This document shows positions 1 through 31,044 of a stretch of DNA of 64,000 nt, piece by piece; position 1 is the first letter of the stretch; each line of letters begins with the position of its first letter. The notes beneath the pieces were generated by a model. The model had not been told where the DNA came from and made no database searches. It worked only from the letters and a program-made list of their open reading frames with translations. The stretch covers positions 29,377-93,376 of the forward strand of contig NW_027196397.1 in the NCBI RefSeq assembly GCF_038502225.1, given 5' to 3'. Source of the DNA: Cherax quadricarinatus (lineage: Eukaryota; Arthropoda; Malacostraca; Decapoda; Parastacidae). The translations under genes and the position numbers were made by a program.

Positions 1-153
1 TATCATACATGTGTATGTTTATATCATACATGTGTATGTTTATATCATACATGTGTATGTTTATATCATACATGTGAATGTTTATATCATACATGTGTAT
101 GTTTATATCATACATGTGTATGTTTATATCATACATGTGTATGTTTATCATAT
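1..153. repeat. 21-bp tandem repeat, about 7 copies
   Basis: A 21-base unit containing CATACATGTGTATG repeats about seven times from the window edge, with one G-to-A type variant near base 75. It probably continues outside the window. It runs straight into a CA microsatellite. Confidence 0.95.
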
Positions 154-174
154 TCACACACACACACACACCTC

Positions 175-265
<91 letters not shown>

Positions 266-273
266 TATATATT
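154..273. repeat. CA then TA dinucleotide microsatellites
   Basis: A short CA tract (about 154-172) is followed by about 90 bases of TA repeats with one TTA interruption. It forms the 3' flank of the minus-strand LINE at 274-2854; a second TA tract lies at the LINE's other end, which suggests the LINE entered a TA-rich site. Confidence 0.95.
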
Positions 274-20405
<20,132 letters not shown>

Positions 20406-20429
20406 TTCAGATGTTGTTGCTCTTACTCC

Positions 20430-21000
20430 TTCACCCAGAGAGTCTTACCTCCCCATATTTTTCCCCAGAGAGTCTTACCTCCACATATTGTTCCCAAGAG
20501 AGCCTTACCTCAACATATTGTTACCCAGAGAGTCTTACCTGCACATGTTGTTACCCAGAGAGTCTTATCTCCACATATTGTTACCCAGAGAGTCTTACCT
20601 CAACATATTTGTTCCCAGAGAGCTTTACCTCCACATATTGTTACCCAGAGATTCTTGCCTCCAGATGTTCTTACTCAGACAGTCTTATCTCCACATGTTG
20701 TTACCCAGAGAGTCTTACCTCCACATATTGTTACCCAGAGAGTCTTACCTCCACATATTGTTCCCCAGAGAGTCTTACCTCCACATATTGTTCCCCAGAG
20801 AGTCTTACCTCCACATATTGTTCCCCAGAGAGTCTTACCTCCACATATTGTTCCCCAGAGAGTCTTACCTCCACATATTGTTCCCCAGAGAGTCTTACCT
20901 CCACATATTGTTCCCCAGAGAGTCTTACCTCCACATATTGTTCCCCAGAGAGTCTTACCTCCACATATTGTTCCCCAGAGAGTCTTACCTCCACATATTG
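20430..21000 (+). repeat. 30-bp minisatellite array, left part (19 copies)
   Basis: Unit core CCAGAGAGTCTTACCTCC, period 30. The first copies are divergent (TTAC and TTCC variants, AT-rich differences) and the last nine are almost identical. The array stops exactly at a unit boundary where the LINE fragment begins and resumes in phase at 23140. Because 30 is divisible by three and the unit lacks stop codons, all three plus frames are open. Confidence 0.97.
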
Positions 21001-23039
21001 CTTAGAGAACACTTATCATCTGTTGACTGGGGTAACGAAGAGAGCTATCAATATGACAGTTTTCTGAACACTATACATGCTGCTCAAAGAGCGTTTATCC
21101 CATATAAAGAAATTAGATCAAATAGAAATGACCCAAAATGGATGAATAATAGGCTGAAATATCTACTAGGGCATAAGAAAGGAATTTATAGGCGTATCAA
21201 AAGAGGTGAGGGTCATCTTATGAATCAGTATATTGACATTAAGAGGGACATTAAAAAGGGGATAAGAAAAGCTAAAAGGGATTATGAAATTAAAGTTGCT
21301 AGGGATTCTAAAACTAACCCAAAAAGTTTTTTCCAGGTCTATAGAACAAAAGTTAGAGATAAGATAGGTCCCCTTAAAAATAACTATGGGCACCTTACTG
21401 ACAAAGAGAATGAAATGTGCTTGATTTTAAATAATTATTTTCTCTCAGTTTTTACACAGGAAGACACTAACAATATTCCAGTAATTAATTTTTACAGTGG
21501 GCTAGAAGAAGATAAATTATGTAACATCACAGTCACTAGTGAGATGGTTGTGAAGCAGATAGACCGACTGAAGCAAAATAACTCACCGGGCCCTGATGAG
21601 GTTTTTTCAAGGGTTCTTAAGGAATGCAAAATGGAACTCTGTGAACCATTAACTAATATTTTTAATTTATCTCTTCAAACAGGTGCAGTGTCTGATATGT
21701 GGAAGATGGCTAATGTAATTCCTATTTTTAAAACAGGGGACAAGTCGTTACCGTCAAATTACCGCCCAATAAGCCTGACCTCAATTGTAGGCAAATTACT
21801 AGAGTCAATTATAGCTGAGATTATAAGAAGCCATCTCGATAAGCATAGCTTGATTAATGATACTCAGCATGGATTCACAAGAGGCCGGTCTTGTTTAACT
21901 AATTTATTAACTTTCTTCAGCAAAGCTTTTGAGGCTGTTGACCACAATAAAGAATTTGATATTATTTACTTAGATTTTAGTAAGGCTTTTGATAGAGTTC
22001 CGCACCATAGACTGTTAAAGAAAGTGGCAGCTCATGGCATTGAGGGAAAAGTGCTCTCGTGGATCGAGTCATGGCTCACTGACAGGAAGCAGAGAGTGTC
22101 CATAAATGGGGTTAAATCCGAATGGGGATCTGTAACAAGTGGCGTTCCACAGGGATCAGTCTTGGGCCCGTTGTTGTTTATAATATATATCAATGATCTT
22201 GATGAGAGAATTACTAGTGATATGAGCAAATTCGCCGATGACACAAAGATAGGTAGGATAATTGATTCAAACGTAGATGTTATGGAACTTCAGGAGGATT
22301 TAAACAAACTCTGTTCTTGGTCAGAAAAGTGGCAGATGCAGTTCAATGTAGATAAATGCAAGGTTCTGAAGCTTGGGAGTGCCCATAACCCTAGTACTTA
22401 TAAGTTAAATGATGTAGAACTTAGCCATACAGATTGCGAAAAGGACTTGGGGGTTATGGTGAGCAGCAACCTTAAACCAAGACAGCAATGCCTAAGCGTA
22501 CGTAATAAGGCAAATAGATTACTGGGATTTATATCAAGAAGTGTAAGCAACAGAAATCCAGAGGTCATACTGCAGCTTTGTACATCATTAGTAAGGCCTC
22601 ACCTAGATTATGCAGCTCAGTTCTGGTCTCCGTATTACAAAATGGACATAAATTCGTTAGAAAACATTCAGCGTAGGATGACTAAATTAATACATAGCAT
22701 TAGAAATCTTCCTTATGAAGAAAGATTGAAGACTCTTAAGTTACATTCACTTGTTAGACGAAGAATGAGGGGAGACCTGATCGAAGTGTATAAGTGGAAG
22801 ATAGGTATTAATAAAGGGGATATTAATAAGGTCTTGAGGATGTCTCTCCAAGAGAGAACCCGCAGTAATGGATTTAAATTAGATAAATTTAGATTTAGAA
22901 AGGACATAGGAAAGTATTGGTTGGAAATAGGGTAGTTGATGAGCGGAACAGTCTACCTAGTTGGGTTATTGAGGCTGGGACTTTCGGTAGTTTCAAATCT
23001 AGGTTGGATAAGTACATGAGTGGGAGGGGTTGGATTTGA
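21001..23039 (+). pseudogene. CR1-like reverse transcriptase, 5'-truncated and frameshifted near its end
   Basis: The encoded protein is a reverse transcriptase of the CR1/jockey kind. Visible motifs: NSPGPDEV, NYRPISLTSIVGKLLE, HGFTRGRSCLTNL, motif A IYLDFSKAFDRVPH (from about 21961), motif B SGVPQGSVLGPLLF (about 22137-22178), motif C FADDTK with FADD at 22231-22242, and the C-terminal part with RPHLDYAAQFW and LVRRRMRGDLIEVYK. The reading frame is continuous with the preceding 30-bp repeats, giving a chimeric open frame starting at 20488 (815 codons). It stops at 22933-22935, but the expected tail (DERNSLPSWVIEAGTF and on) continues in another frame to a stop at 23037-23039, so one base was gained or lost close to 22918-22930. 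Absence of the endonuclease and this shift mark it as defective. Confidence 0.9.
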
Positions 23040-23139
23040 GTGGGACTTTCACATCAGAGCTTATTTCTTGGGTGGCATTGAAAATTGGGTTGGGCAAATG
23101 TTTTGTTAGTGGGATGAATTGTAAAGGACCTACCTAGTG
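21001..23139 (+). mobile_element. CR1-like LINE fragment inside the 30-bp array
   Basis: A LINE segment lacking its endonuclease, 5' UTR and 3' terminal repeats lies within the 30-bp array. It starts in the linker before the reverse transcriptase and ends about 100 bases after its stop. The repeat phase is continuous across the insertion (unit end at 21000, next unit at 23140) with no target duplication, no poly(A) and no short 3' tandem repeat. Normal target-primed insertion with a tail is therefore not supported by what remains; a recombination or array-expansion event may have trimmed it. Confidence 0.9.
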
Positions 23140-25120
23140 TTCCCCAGAGAGTCTTACCTCCACATATTGTTCCCCAGAGAGTCTTACCTCCACATATTGT
23201 TCCCCAGAGAGTCTTACCTCCACATATTGTTACCCAGAGAGTCTTACCTCCACATATTGTTCCCCAGAGAGTCTTACCTCCACATATTGTTCCCCAGAGA
23301 GTCTTACCTCCACATATTGTTCCCCAGAGAGTCTTACCTCCACATATTGTTCCCCAGAGAGTCTTACCTCCACATATTGTTCCCCAGAGAGTCTTACCTC
23401 CACCCCAGAGAGTCTTACCTCCACATATTGTTCCCCAGAGAGTCTTACCTCCACATATTGTTCCCCAGAGAGTCTTACCTCCACATATTGTTCCCCAGAG
23501 AGTCTTACCTCCACATATTGTTCCCCAGAGAGTCTTACCTCCACATATTGTTACCCAGAGAGTCTTACCTCCACATATTGTTCCCCAGAGAGTCTTACCT
23601 CCACATATTGTTACCCAGAGAGTCTTACCTCCACATATTGTTCCCCAGAGAGTCTTACCTCCACATATTTTTACGCAGAGAGTCTTACCTCCAGATATTG
23701 TTCCCCAGAGAGTCTTACCTCTACATATTGTTACCCAGAGAGTCTTACCTCCACATTGTTACCCAGAGAGTCTTACCTCCACATATTGTTACCCAGAGAG
23801 TCTTACCTCTACATATTGTTACGCAGAGAGTCTTACCTCCAGATATTGTTACCCAGAGAGTCTTACCTCCACATATTGTTCCTCAGAGAGTCTTACCTCC
23901 ACATATTGTTCCCCAGAGAGTCTTACCTCCACATATTGTTCCCCAGAGAGTCTTACCTCCACATATTGTTCCCCAGAGAGTCTTACCTCCACATATTGTT
24001 CCCCAGAGAGTCTTACCTCCCCACTTACCTCCACATATTCCCCAGAGAGTCTTACCTCCACATATTGCCCAGAGAGTCTTACCTCCACATATTGTTCCCC
24101 AGAGAGTCTTACCTCCACATATTGTTCCCCAGAGAGTCTTACCTCCACATATTGTTACCCAGAGAGTCTTACCTCCACATATTTATCCCCAGAGAGTCTT
24201 ACCTCCACATATTGTTGTTCTCCACATTGAGAGTCTTACCTCCACATATTGTTCCCCAGAGAGTCTTACCTCCACATATTGTTCCCCAGAGAGTCTTACC
24301 TCCACATATTGTTCCCCAGAGAGTCTTACCTCCACATATTGTTCCCCAGAGAGTCTTACCTCCACATATTGTTACCCAGAGAGTCTTACCTCCACATATT
24401 GTTACCCACAGAGTCTTACCTCCACATTGTTCCCCAGAGATTGTTATTGTTCCCCAGAGAGTCTTACCTCCACATATTGTTCCCCAGAGAGTCTTACCTC
24501 CACATATTGTTCACCAGAGAGTCTTACCTCCACATATTGTTCCCCAGAGAGTCTTACGTCCACATATTCTCCCCCAGAGAGTCTTACCTCCACATATTGT
24601 TCCCCAGAGAGTCTTACCTCCACATATTGTTCCCCAGAGAGTCTTACCTCCACATATTGTTCCCCAGAGAGTCTTACCTCCACATATTGTTCCCCAGAGA
24701 GTCTTACCTCCACATATTGTTCCCCAGAGTTACCTCCACATATTGTTCCCCAGAGAGTCTTACCTCCACATATTGTTCCCCAGAGAGTCTTACCTCCACA
24801 TATTGTTAGTCCTCCACATATTGTTCCCCAGAGAGTCTTACCTCCACATATTGTTCCCCAGAGAGTCTTACCTCCACATATTGTTCCCCAGAGAGTCTTA
24901 CCTCCACATATTGTTCCCCAGAGAGTCTTACCTCCACATATTGTTCCCCAGAGAGTCTTACCTCCACATATTGTTCCCCAGAGAGTCTTACCTCCACATA
25001 TTGTTCCCCAGAGAGTCTTACCTCCACATATTGTTCCCCAGAGAGTCTTACCTCCACATATTGTTCCCCAGAGAGTCTTACCTCCACATATTGTTCCCCA
25101 GAGAGTCTTACCTCCACATA
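23140..25120 (+). repeat. 30-bp minisatellite array, right part (about 66 copies)
   Basis: Same unit as 20430-21000. Most copies carry TTCCCCAGAG; a cluster at 23551-23880 carries TTACCCAGAG and TTACGCAGAG. Several units are shortened (near 23401, 24021-24060, 24211, 24430, 24726 and 24805), typical of unequal exchange or slippage. ORFs of 686 and 455 codons across it are repeat translation, not genes. Confidence 0.97.
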
Positions 25121-25268
25121 TGAAGGGGTCTCCAGGGTCATGTCAAAATTCCCACACTGAAACATTTGTATGTAAAATGAAGAAAGAAGAACCATAAAGA
25201 AAGACGTTAATGCAATGATTTTAATATAAGAAGCTGATGATGATGGAAAACAGATAAAGTAAACATGT
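25121..25268. other. Spacer between 30-bp and 22-bp arrays
   Basis: About 148 bases of non-repetitive sequence. The stretch ATATAAGAAGCTGATGATG (about 25226) resembles the end of the dispersed anchor repeat (compare AAGAAACTGATGATAACC near 41953), so a decayed anchor fragment may be present. No ORF. Confidence 0.5.
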
Positions 25269-26618
25269 AGACAGAAGTAAAGTGTGTACCAGACAGAAGT
25301 AAAGTGTGTACCAGACAGAAGTAAAGTGTGTACCAGACAGAAGTAAAGTGTGTACAAGACAGAAGTAAAGTGTGTACCAGACAGAAGTAAAGTGTGTACC
25401 AGACAGAAGTAAAGTGTGTACCAGACAGAAGTAAAGTGTGTACCAGACAGAAGTAAAGTGTGTACCAGACAGAAGTAAAGTGTGTACCAGACAGAAGTAA
25501 AGTGTGTACCAGACAGAAGTAAAGTGTGTACCAGACAGAAGTAAAGTGTGTACCAGACAGAAGTAAAGTGTGTACCAGACAGAAGTAAAGTGTGTACTAG
25601 ACAGAAGTAAAGTGTGTACCAGACAGAAGTAAAGTGTGTACCAGACAGAAGTAAAGTGTGTACCAGACAGAAGTAAAGTGTTTACCAGACAGAAGTAAAG
25701 TGTGTACCAGACAGAAGTAAAGTGTGTACCAGACAGAAGTAAAGTGTGTACCAGACAGAAGTAAAGTGTGTACCAGACAGAAGTAAAGTGTGTACCAGAC
25801 AGAAGTAAAGTGTGTACCAGACAGAAGTAAAGTGTGTACCAGACAGAAGTAAAGTGTGTACCAGACAGAAGTAAAGTGTTTACCAGACAGAAGTAAAGTG
25901 TGTACCAGACAGAAGTAAAGTGTGTACCAGACAGAAGTAAAGTGTGTACCAGACAGAAGTAAAGTGTGTACCAGACAGAAGTAAAGTGTGTACCAGACAG
26001 AAGTAAAGTGTGTAACAGACAGAAGTAAAGTGTGTGCCAGACAGAATAAAGTGTGTGCCAGACAGAAGTAAAGTGTGTGCCAGACAGAAGTAAAGTGTGT
26101 ACCAGACAGAAGTAAAGTGTGTACCAGACAGAAGTAAAGTGTGTGCCAGACAGAAGTAAAGTGTGTACCAGTCAGAAGTAAAGTGTGTACCAGACAAAGT
26201 AAAGTGTGTACCAGACAGAAGTAAAGTGTGTGCCAGCCAGAAGTAAAGTGTGTACCAGACAGAAGTAAAGTGTGTACCAGACAGAAGTAAAGTGTGTACC
26301 AGACAGAAGTAAAGTGTGTACCAGACAGAAGTAAAGTGTGTGCCAGACAGAAGTAAAGTGTGTACCAGACAGAAGTAAAGTGTGTACCAGACAGAAGTAA
26401 AGTGTGTGCCAGACAGAAGTAAAGTGTGTACCAGACAGAAGTAAAGTGTGTACCAGACAGAAGTAAAGTGTGTACCAGACAGAAGTAAAGTGTGTACCAG
26501 ACAGAAGTAAAGTGTGTACCAGACAGAAGTAAAGTGTGTACCAGACAGAAGTAAAGTGTGTGCCAGACAGAAGTAAAGTGTGTACCAGACAGAAGTAAAG
26601 TGTGTGCCAGACAGAAGA
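25269..26618 (-). repeat. 22-bp minisatellite array (about 61 copies)
   Basis: Unit core CAGAAGTAAAGTGTGTACC, period 22. Variants are mainly GTGTGCC for GTGTACC, enriched at 26030-26410, and two one-off length variants near 26045 and 26197. Minus-strand ORFs of 345 and 464 codons (LLLSGTHFTSVWYTLYF type) are periodic translations of 22 x 3 bases and are not considered genes. Confidence 0.97.
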
Positions 26619-26645
26619 AACAAGGTAAATCCAACTATCATAGTG

Positions 26646-27275
26646 CCTGTGTAGTGCCTGAGAAGTTTACTGTAGGCACAGACTAATCTTCTGGCCACCA
26701 CAGACATACCTCTGTAGTGCCTGAGAAGTTTACTGTTGGCGCAGACTAATCTTCTGGCCACCACAGACATACCTGTGTAGTGCCTGAGAAGTTTACTGTT
26801 GGCGCAGACTAATCTTCTGCCCACCACAGACATACCTGTGTAGTGCCTGAGAAGTTTACTGTTGGCACAGACTAATCTTTTGCCCACCACAGACATACCT
26901 GTGTAGTGCCTGAGAAGTTTACTGTTGGCACAGACTAATCTTCTGGCCACCACAGACATACCTGTGTAGTGCCTGAGAAGTTTACTGTTGGCACAGACTA
27001 ATCTTCTGGCCACCACAGACATACCTGTGTAGTGCCTGAGAAGTTTACTGTTGGCACAGACTAATCTTCTGGCCACCACAGACATACCTGTGTAGTGCCT
27101 GAGAAGTTTACTGTTGGCACTGACTAATCTTCTGGCCACCACAGACATACCTGTGTAGTGCCTGAGAAGTTTACTGTTGGCACAGACTAATCTTCTGGCC
27201 ACCACAGACATACCTGTGTAGTGCCTGAGAAGTTTACTGTTGGCACAGACTAATCTTCTGGCCACCACAGACATG
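26646..27275 (-). repeat. 63-bp tandem repeat, 10 copies
   Basis: Ten near-identical 63-base units containing GTGCCTGAGAAGTTTACTG and CTTCTGGCCACCACAGACAT. The last unit runs directly into the anchor repeat (CATGGAGGTATAAAT). The same stretch is present once, unamplified, in the anchor copy at about 53150-53220, so the array is a local amplification of an anchor segment. A minus-strand open frame (MSVVARRLVCANSK repeated) follows from 63 being divisible by three. Confidence 0.95.
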
Positions 27276-27520
27276 GAGGTATAAATATGTTTGAAAACCT
27301 TTATTATTCAGGAAGAGTCTTAGGATGATAGTGAAGCTGGACGCTGATGTCTTCAGGATGATCAGATCGAACTTATTCCCATCTATCCTTCCTTTTTTTT
27401 TTATGTACGAAATTGATGTCACCTTTAACGAGTAGTGTTATTTATTTCTTTATTTAGTGATATACTGTATTGCTGAAATAAAAATAGATAGATAGTTATT
27501 CGAGTCTTCCATGAGTGATA
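27245..27520. repeat. Dispersed anchor repeat, copy A
   Basis: Shares order and sequence with 33300-33540, 41480-42240 and 53170-53350/54790-54960: a CATGGAGGTATAAAT-like start, a TTCAGGAAGA-like centre, a GATCAGATCGAACTT-like segment, then a T-rich stretch and TATTTAGTGATATACTG. The minus strand is open for 62 codons. It is followed by two copies of GATAGTTATTCGAGTCTTCC (27487-27530). Confidence 0.75.
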
Positions 27521-27606
27521 GTTATTCGAGTCTTCCTACCGCCAACATTCGCCTTGTATTTTCACCAGGTGGTGCAGAGAGTGTAGAAGATGGTACAGAA
27601 GATTAA

Positions 27607-27774
27607 AACTGGTTACTGAATTGCTTAAAAACACAGAGAAAAGACAATTTTAGCCGAGAGATCAGTGAATTAGAGCAAATACGTATGCTGGCATACCTCA
27701 CAGAAGAAGTACAAAGGGAACAAAGGGCCATACAGGATATTGCAAGAAACTTAAAATATTACTACACATCGTGA
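27607..27774 (+). pseudogene. Short coding-like fragment of unknown origin
   Basis: A 55-codon open stretch ends at a TGA at 27772-27774. Its translation has a regular charged, helix-like pattern (SREISELEQIRMLAYLTEEV, then a QREQRAIQDIARN segment). Upstream in the same frame an acidic stretch (GGAESVEDGTED) is cut off by a TAA at 27604-27606. A pyrimidine-rich CACCAG lies just before the acidic part and could be an old splice acceptor. It may be a remnant of a host exon or of a DNA-transposon-derived protein. No family is recognised. Confidence 0.35.
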
Positions 27775-28153
27775 GGGGAGTACTGCCTCGCCTACCTCTC
27801 CTGACACTCCCTTACTGCTTCCACTTAACCAAGTGAACAATGTCACTATAATCTTAGTAAAAATACGTAACGGCGGCTGACGCAGCGTGAAAGCTGTTGT
27901 GATATGAATGTGTCTCACTTTATAATGAGTTTCTCTCGGTTGTAAATAAGAAAATCACTACATATGAAAGCCTTAATATTTGAAGGTAAAAAAAGCAAAA
28001 GACCTAAACTAAGTGTAGGGGAAAGTTAGCGTAGGCCTAGCTGCTGTGTAAATAATAAAACAATGATCCCAGTATAGCGCAGTGAAAAGTGTATTCTGAA
28101 AGAATACAGTGTATATCCTTGAGATAAACAGTGTACAGCACTACATAAAAGGA
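27775..28153. other. Unassigned AT-rich sequence
   Basis: No tandem structure, ORF or recognisable element apart from normal AT richness. It could include 5' UTR of the LINE that follows, whose 5' end is not defined by any visible junction. Confidence 0.4.
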
Positions 28154-28158
28154 ATTTA

Positions 28159-28196
<38 letters not shown>

Positions 28197-28198
28197 TA
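28154..28198. repeat. AAT microsatellite
   Basis: About twelve AAT triplets with a terminal AAAAATAA variant, just upstream of the CR1-type LINE coding region. Confidence 0.95.
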
Positions 28199-28400
28199 AC
28201 AGTGAAGTGTGGCAGTGTGGGTAAGTCCTGCCCGGCTCACACCCACTCTACACCCACCACCCACCCTACACCACCACCCACATACTGCAAACTTGGTTCG
28301 TATAAATACATCTTGCATATTACTGGCACCAGCAAGAGAAAGGTAAAGTGGAAATCAGTTTTCTTCCGTGGCATACAGAGTGTAGTAGGATACAGACAGG

Positions 28401-28769
28401 ATGTCAGCACAGCATATCTGTGGGACATGTAAAAAAATCCTTGGAAGGAAATCCAGAATCACAAGCAACCTATGCTCTTCCAAACACCATATCTCTTGTA
28501 CTAGACTAAATACAGCCTCAAAAAATGACCTCGAACTAGCAAGCCACTCCTCGGTCCTCCAGAAGCAGTGTTACAACATCGAGTGCCCTGCATACCATCT
28601 AAAAGGGACCAGGAGGCACAGACCCCACAAGACAAACAATAGTAGCTACGACAATTGGACTGGAGGCGCAGCCAGTGGCCACCCATGGCCCTCCAGAATT
28701 ACAACTACTGATGCCAATAACAAAATCCCCCCAACAAACACAGAATACAACCTCGTTCATATTTGCTAA
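28401..28769 (+). CDS. CR1-type LINE N-terminal zinc-finger region
   Basis: Translation starts MSAQHICGTCKKILG and contains a spacing of cysteines and histidine (CGTC, LCSSKHHISC) like the PHD-type finger found at the N-terminus of several CR1-group proteins. In such LINEs it is thought to assist nucleic-acid or chromatin binding. The frame closes at 28769 while the endonuclease frame is open from 28675, so the two overlap by 95 bases in different frames. Either a one-base change has split a single ORF or the element uses two overlapping ORFs; the continuous protein logic across the overlap favours the first. Confidence 0.6.
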   Translation: MSAQHICGTCKKILGRKSRITSNLCSSKHHISCTRLNTASKNDLELASHSSVLQKQCYNIECPAYHLKGTRRHRPHKTNNSSYDNWTGGAASGHPWPSRITTTDANNKIPPTNTEYNLVHIC

Positions 28770-31044
28770 TATACAGGGCCTTAAGCCATCCACCAACAAC
28801 AAAATACCTTTTATCAGTGGACTTCTAGTGGAGTCTAATGCAATGTTTGCAGCCTTCACAGAGACTCACACAAAAGATCACTTTGACAGTGAAATATGGA
28901 TAAGTGGTTACAACCTTTTTAGATGCGACAGAAAAAACAGGCAACAAGGGGGGGTTGGCCTGTATGTCAAAGAGTCCCTTATCTGCACGGAGTTGCTGAA
29001 CACCACAAATGAGGTAGTTGAAGTTCTATCAATAAAGATCGAGAACCAAAACCTAGTCATTGTGGTTGTATACAAGCCACCAGATGCAACCTCACAACAG
29101 TTCAAGGAACAGCTACTGAAAATCGATTACTGTTTGGAAAACCTTCCAGCTCCATCCCCAAACATCTTACTGCTTGGTGATTTCAACCTAAGGCATACAA
29201 AATGGAAGAATGTAGCAAATAATGTTATAGCTGAAACAATCCCCGGAGGTAGCGCAGATGAAAGGTCACACACACATGAGCTACTAAGTCTCTGCGAAAA
29301 ACACACCTTAAGCCAGCAGATAGTGGAGCCAACAAGACTAGAAAACACACTTGACCTTATCTTCACAAATAATGAGGACCTGATAAGAGACATAAGAATA
29401 TCAAAAACAACTAATTCCGATCACAATCTAATCGAAGTCCAGACGTACATGCATAGGGGTCCTGAACAGCAGAATGCATGTACCTGTGAAGGTGTCTTCA
29501 CAAAATACAATTTCAACAACAAGAACATCAACTGGGACCAGGTAAACCATGTCCTAAACGAAACATGTTGGGAAGATGTCTTAAATGACATGGATCCAAA
29601 CCAGTGCCTTGAAAGGATCAACTTCCTGGTAGCCGAAGCATGTTCTAGGCATATTCCCCTAAGAAAGAAGAAGAGCAGGAGTAAACTGGAGAGAAAAAGA
29701 CGCTCCCTCTACAGAAGACGACGAAGAGTCACTGAGCTCCTCAGGAGTGCTAGAATATCTGATACACGAAAGGAGGCGCTGACCAGGGAAGTGGAAACTA
29801 TCGAACTTAAGCTAAATGACTCTTACAGGAACCAGGAGAGGCAGGAGGAGCTTAAAGCTATTAGTGAAATTGAAAGAAATTCAAAATATTTCTTTTCATA
29901 TGCCAAAAACAAGGCAAATACCACATCTAGTATCGGGCCCTTACTCAGACAGGATGGGACTTACACAGATGACAACAAGGAAATGAGTGAAATATTGAAA
30001 TCCCAGTACGACTCTGTGTTTAGTGAACCACTAATCGGTCTGAGGATCGACGACCCAAATGATTTCTTCATGAATGAGCCTCAAAACTCCATAAATGTAT
30101 GCCAGATTTCCGACATTACCCTAACTCCGATAGATTTCGAAAAAGCCATTGACAACATGCCTATGCACTCAGCCCCGGGCCCAGACTCGTGGAACTCTGT
30201 TTTCATTAAGAACTGCAAGAAACCCCTCTCGCGTGCCCTAAGTACACTATGGAGGAGGAGCTTGGACATGGGTGAAATTCCACAGTCACTTAAAACAACG
30301 GATATAGCCCCACTCCATAAAGGTGGCAGCAAAGCATTAGCTAAGAACTATAGACCAATAGCTCTGACGTCCCACATCATAAAAATCTTTGAAAGAGTGC
30401 TAAGAAGCAGGATTGCAAATCACCTGGATTCCCAAAATCTGCACAATCCAGGGCAACATGGGTTCAGGGCAGGTCGCTCCTGCCTCTCACAACTACTGGA
30501 TCACTATGACATGGCCTTGGATGCACTGGAAGAAAATCAGAATGCAGATGTAATATACACAGACTTTGCAAAAGCATTTGACAAATGCGATCATGGCGTA
30601 ATAGCCCATAAAATACGTGCTAAAGGAATAACTGGGAAAGTGGGGAGATGGATCTTCAACTTCCTAACAAATCGAACACAAAGAGTAGTGGTCAACAGAG
30701 TTAAATCGGAGGCTGCCATAGTGAAGAGCTCTGTTCCACAAGGCACAGTACTCGCCCCCATCTTATTCCTTATCCTCATATCAGACATAAACAGAGATAT
30801 ACACCACAGCACCGTATCATCCTTTGCGGATGATACTAGGATCTGCATGAGGCTGTCATCTGCTGAGGACGCGGTTAACCTCCAAGAAGATATAAACAAA
30901 GTTTTCCAGTGGGCAACGGTAAACAATATGATGTTCAATGAGGACAAATTCCAACTACTCCGTTATGGAAAACTGGAGGAGATAATAACTAGAACAGAGT
31001 ATACTACTGACTCCGGCCATACAATAGAGCGGAAAAAAATGTAA
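28675..31044 (+). CDS. CR1-type LINE endonuclease-reverse transcriptase
   Basis: A 789-codon ORF for target-primed retrotransposition. Endonuclease (about residues 28-255): FANIQGL, FTETHT, GGVGLYVKES, VVVYKPPD, LLGDFNLRHTKW with GDFN at 29176-29187, and TNSDHNLIEV with SDH at 29416-29424; these are the expected catalytic positions of apurinic-endonuclease-like LINE nucleases. A basic linker (KKKSRSKLERKRRSLYRRRR) follows. Reverse transcriptase: SAPGPDSW, NYRPIALTSHIIKIFER, HGFRAGRSCLSQL, motif A VIYTDFAKAFDKCDH (about residue 626), motif B SSVPQGTVLAPILF (about 685), motif C FADDTR with FADD at residues 717-720 (30823-30834). All listed catalytic residues are present. The frame ends early at ATG TAA after a run of seven A; the protein clearly continues in the next frame. 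The ATG at 28675 is only the first in-frame one and is probably not the native start. Confidence 0.92.
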   Translation: MATHGPPELQLLMPITKSPQQTQNTTSFIFANIQGLKPSTNNKIPFISGLLVESNAMFAAFTETHTKDHFDSEIWISGYNLFRCDRKNRQQGGVGLYVKESLICTELLNTTNEVVEVLSIKIENQNLVIVVVYKPPDATSQQFKEQLLKIDYCLENLPAPSPNILLLGDFNLRHTKWKNVANNVIAETIPGGSADERSHTHELLSLCEKHTLSQQIVEPTRLENTLDLIFTNNEDLIRDIRISKTTNSDHNLIEVQTYMHRGPEQQNACTCEGVFTKYNFNNKNINWDQVNHVLNETCWEDVLNDMDPNQCLERINFLVAEACSRHIPLRKKKSRSKLERKRRSLYRRRRRVTELLRSARISDTRKEALTREVETIELKLNDSYRNQERQEELKAISEIERNSKYFFSYAKNKANTTSSIGPLLRQDGTYTDDNKEMSEILKSQYDSVFSEPLIGLRIDDPNDFFMNEPQNSINVCQISDITLTPIDFEKAIDNMPMHSAPGPDSWNSVFIKNCKKPLSRALSTLWRRSLDMGEIPQSLKTTDIAPLHKGGSKALAKNYRPIALTSHIIKIFERVLRSRIANHLDSQNLHNPGQHGFRAGRSCLSQLLDHYDMALDALEENQNADVIYTDFAKAFDKCDHGVIAHKIRAKGITGKVGRWIFNFLTNRTQRVVVNRVKSEAAIVKSSVPQGTVLAPILFLILISDINRDIHHSTVSSFADDTRICMRLSSAEDAVNLQEDINKVFQWATVNNMMFNEDKFQLLRYGKLEEIITRTEYTTDSGHTIERKKM

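Noticed and set aside
20430..25120. CRISPR-like array
   Set aside because: Units are directly contiguous with no unique spacers, and neighbouring sequence is eukaryotic retrotransposon.
23137..25197. 686- and 455-codon ORFs in the 30-bp array
   Set aside because: Same reason: a 30-base stop-free unit. The peptide is a ten-residue repeat that changes frame at short units without effect on openness.
25597..27274. 345- and 464-codon minus-strand ORFs
   Set aside because: They run through 22-bp and 63-bp arrays. The second joins two unrelated arrays, which would not be expected of a gene.
31028..31044. Programmed frameshift in the LINE
   Set aside because: A run of seven A can slip, but a nearby stimulatory structure was not seen and the one-base loss is more simply a mutation or sequencing error.
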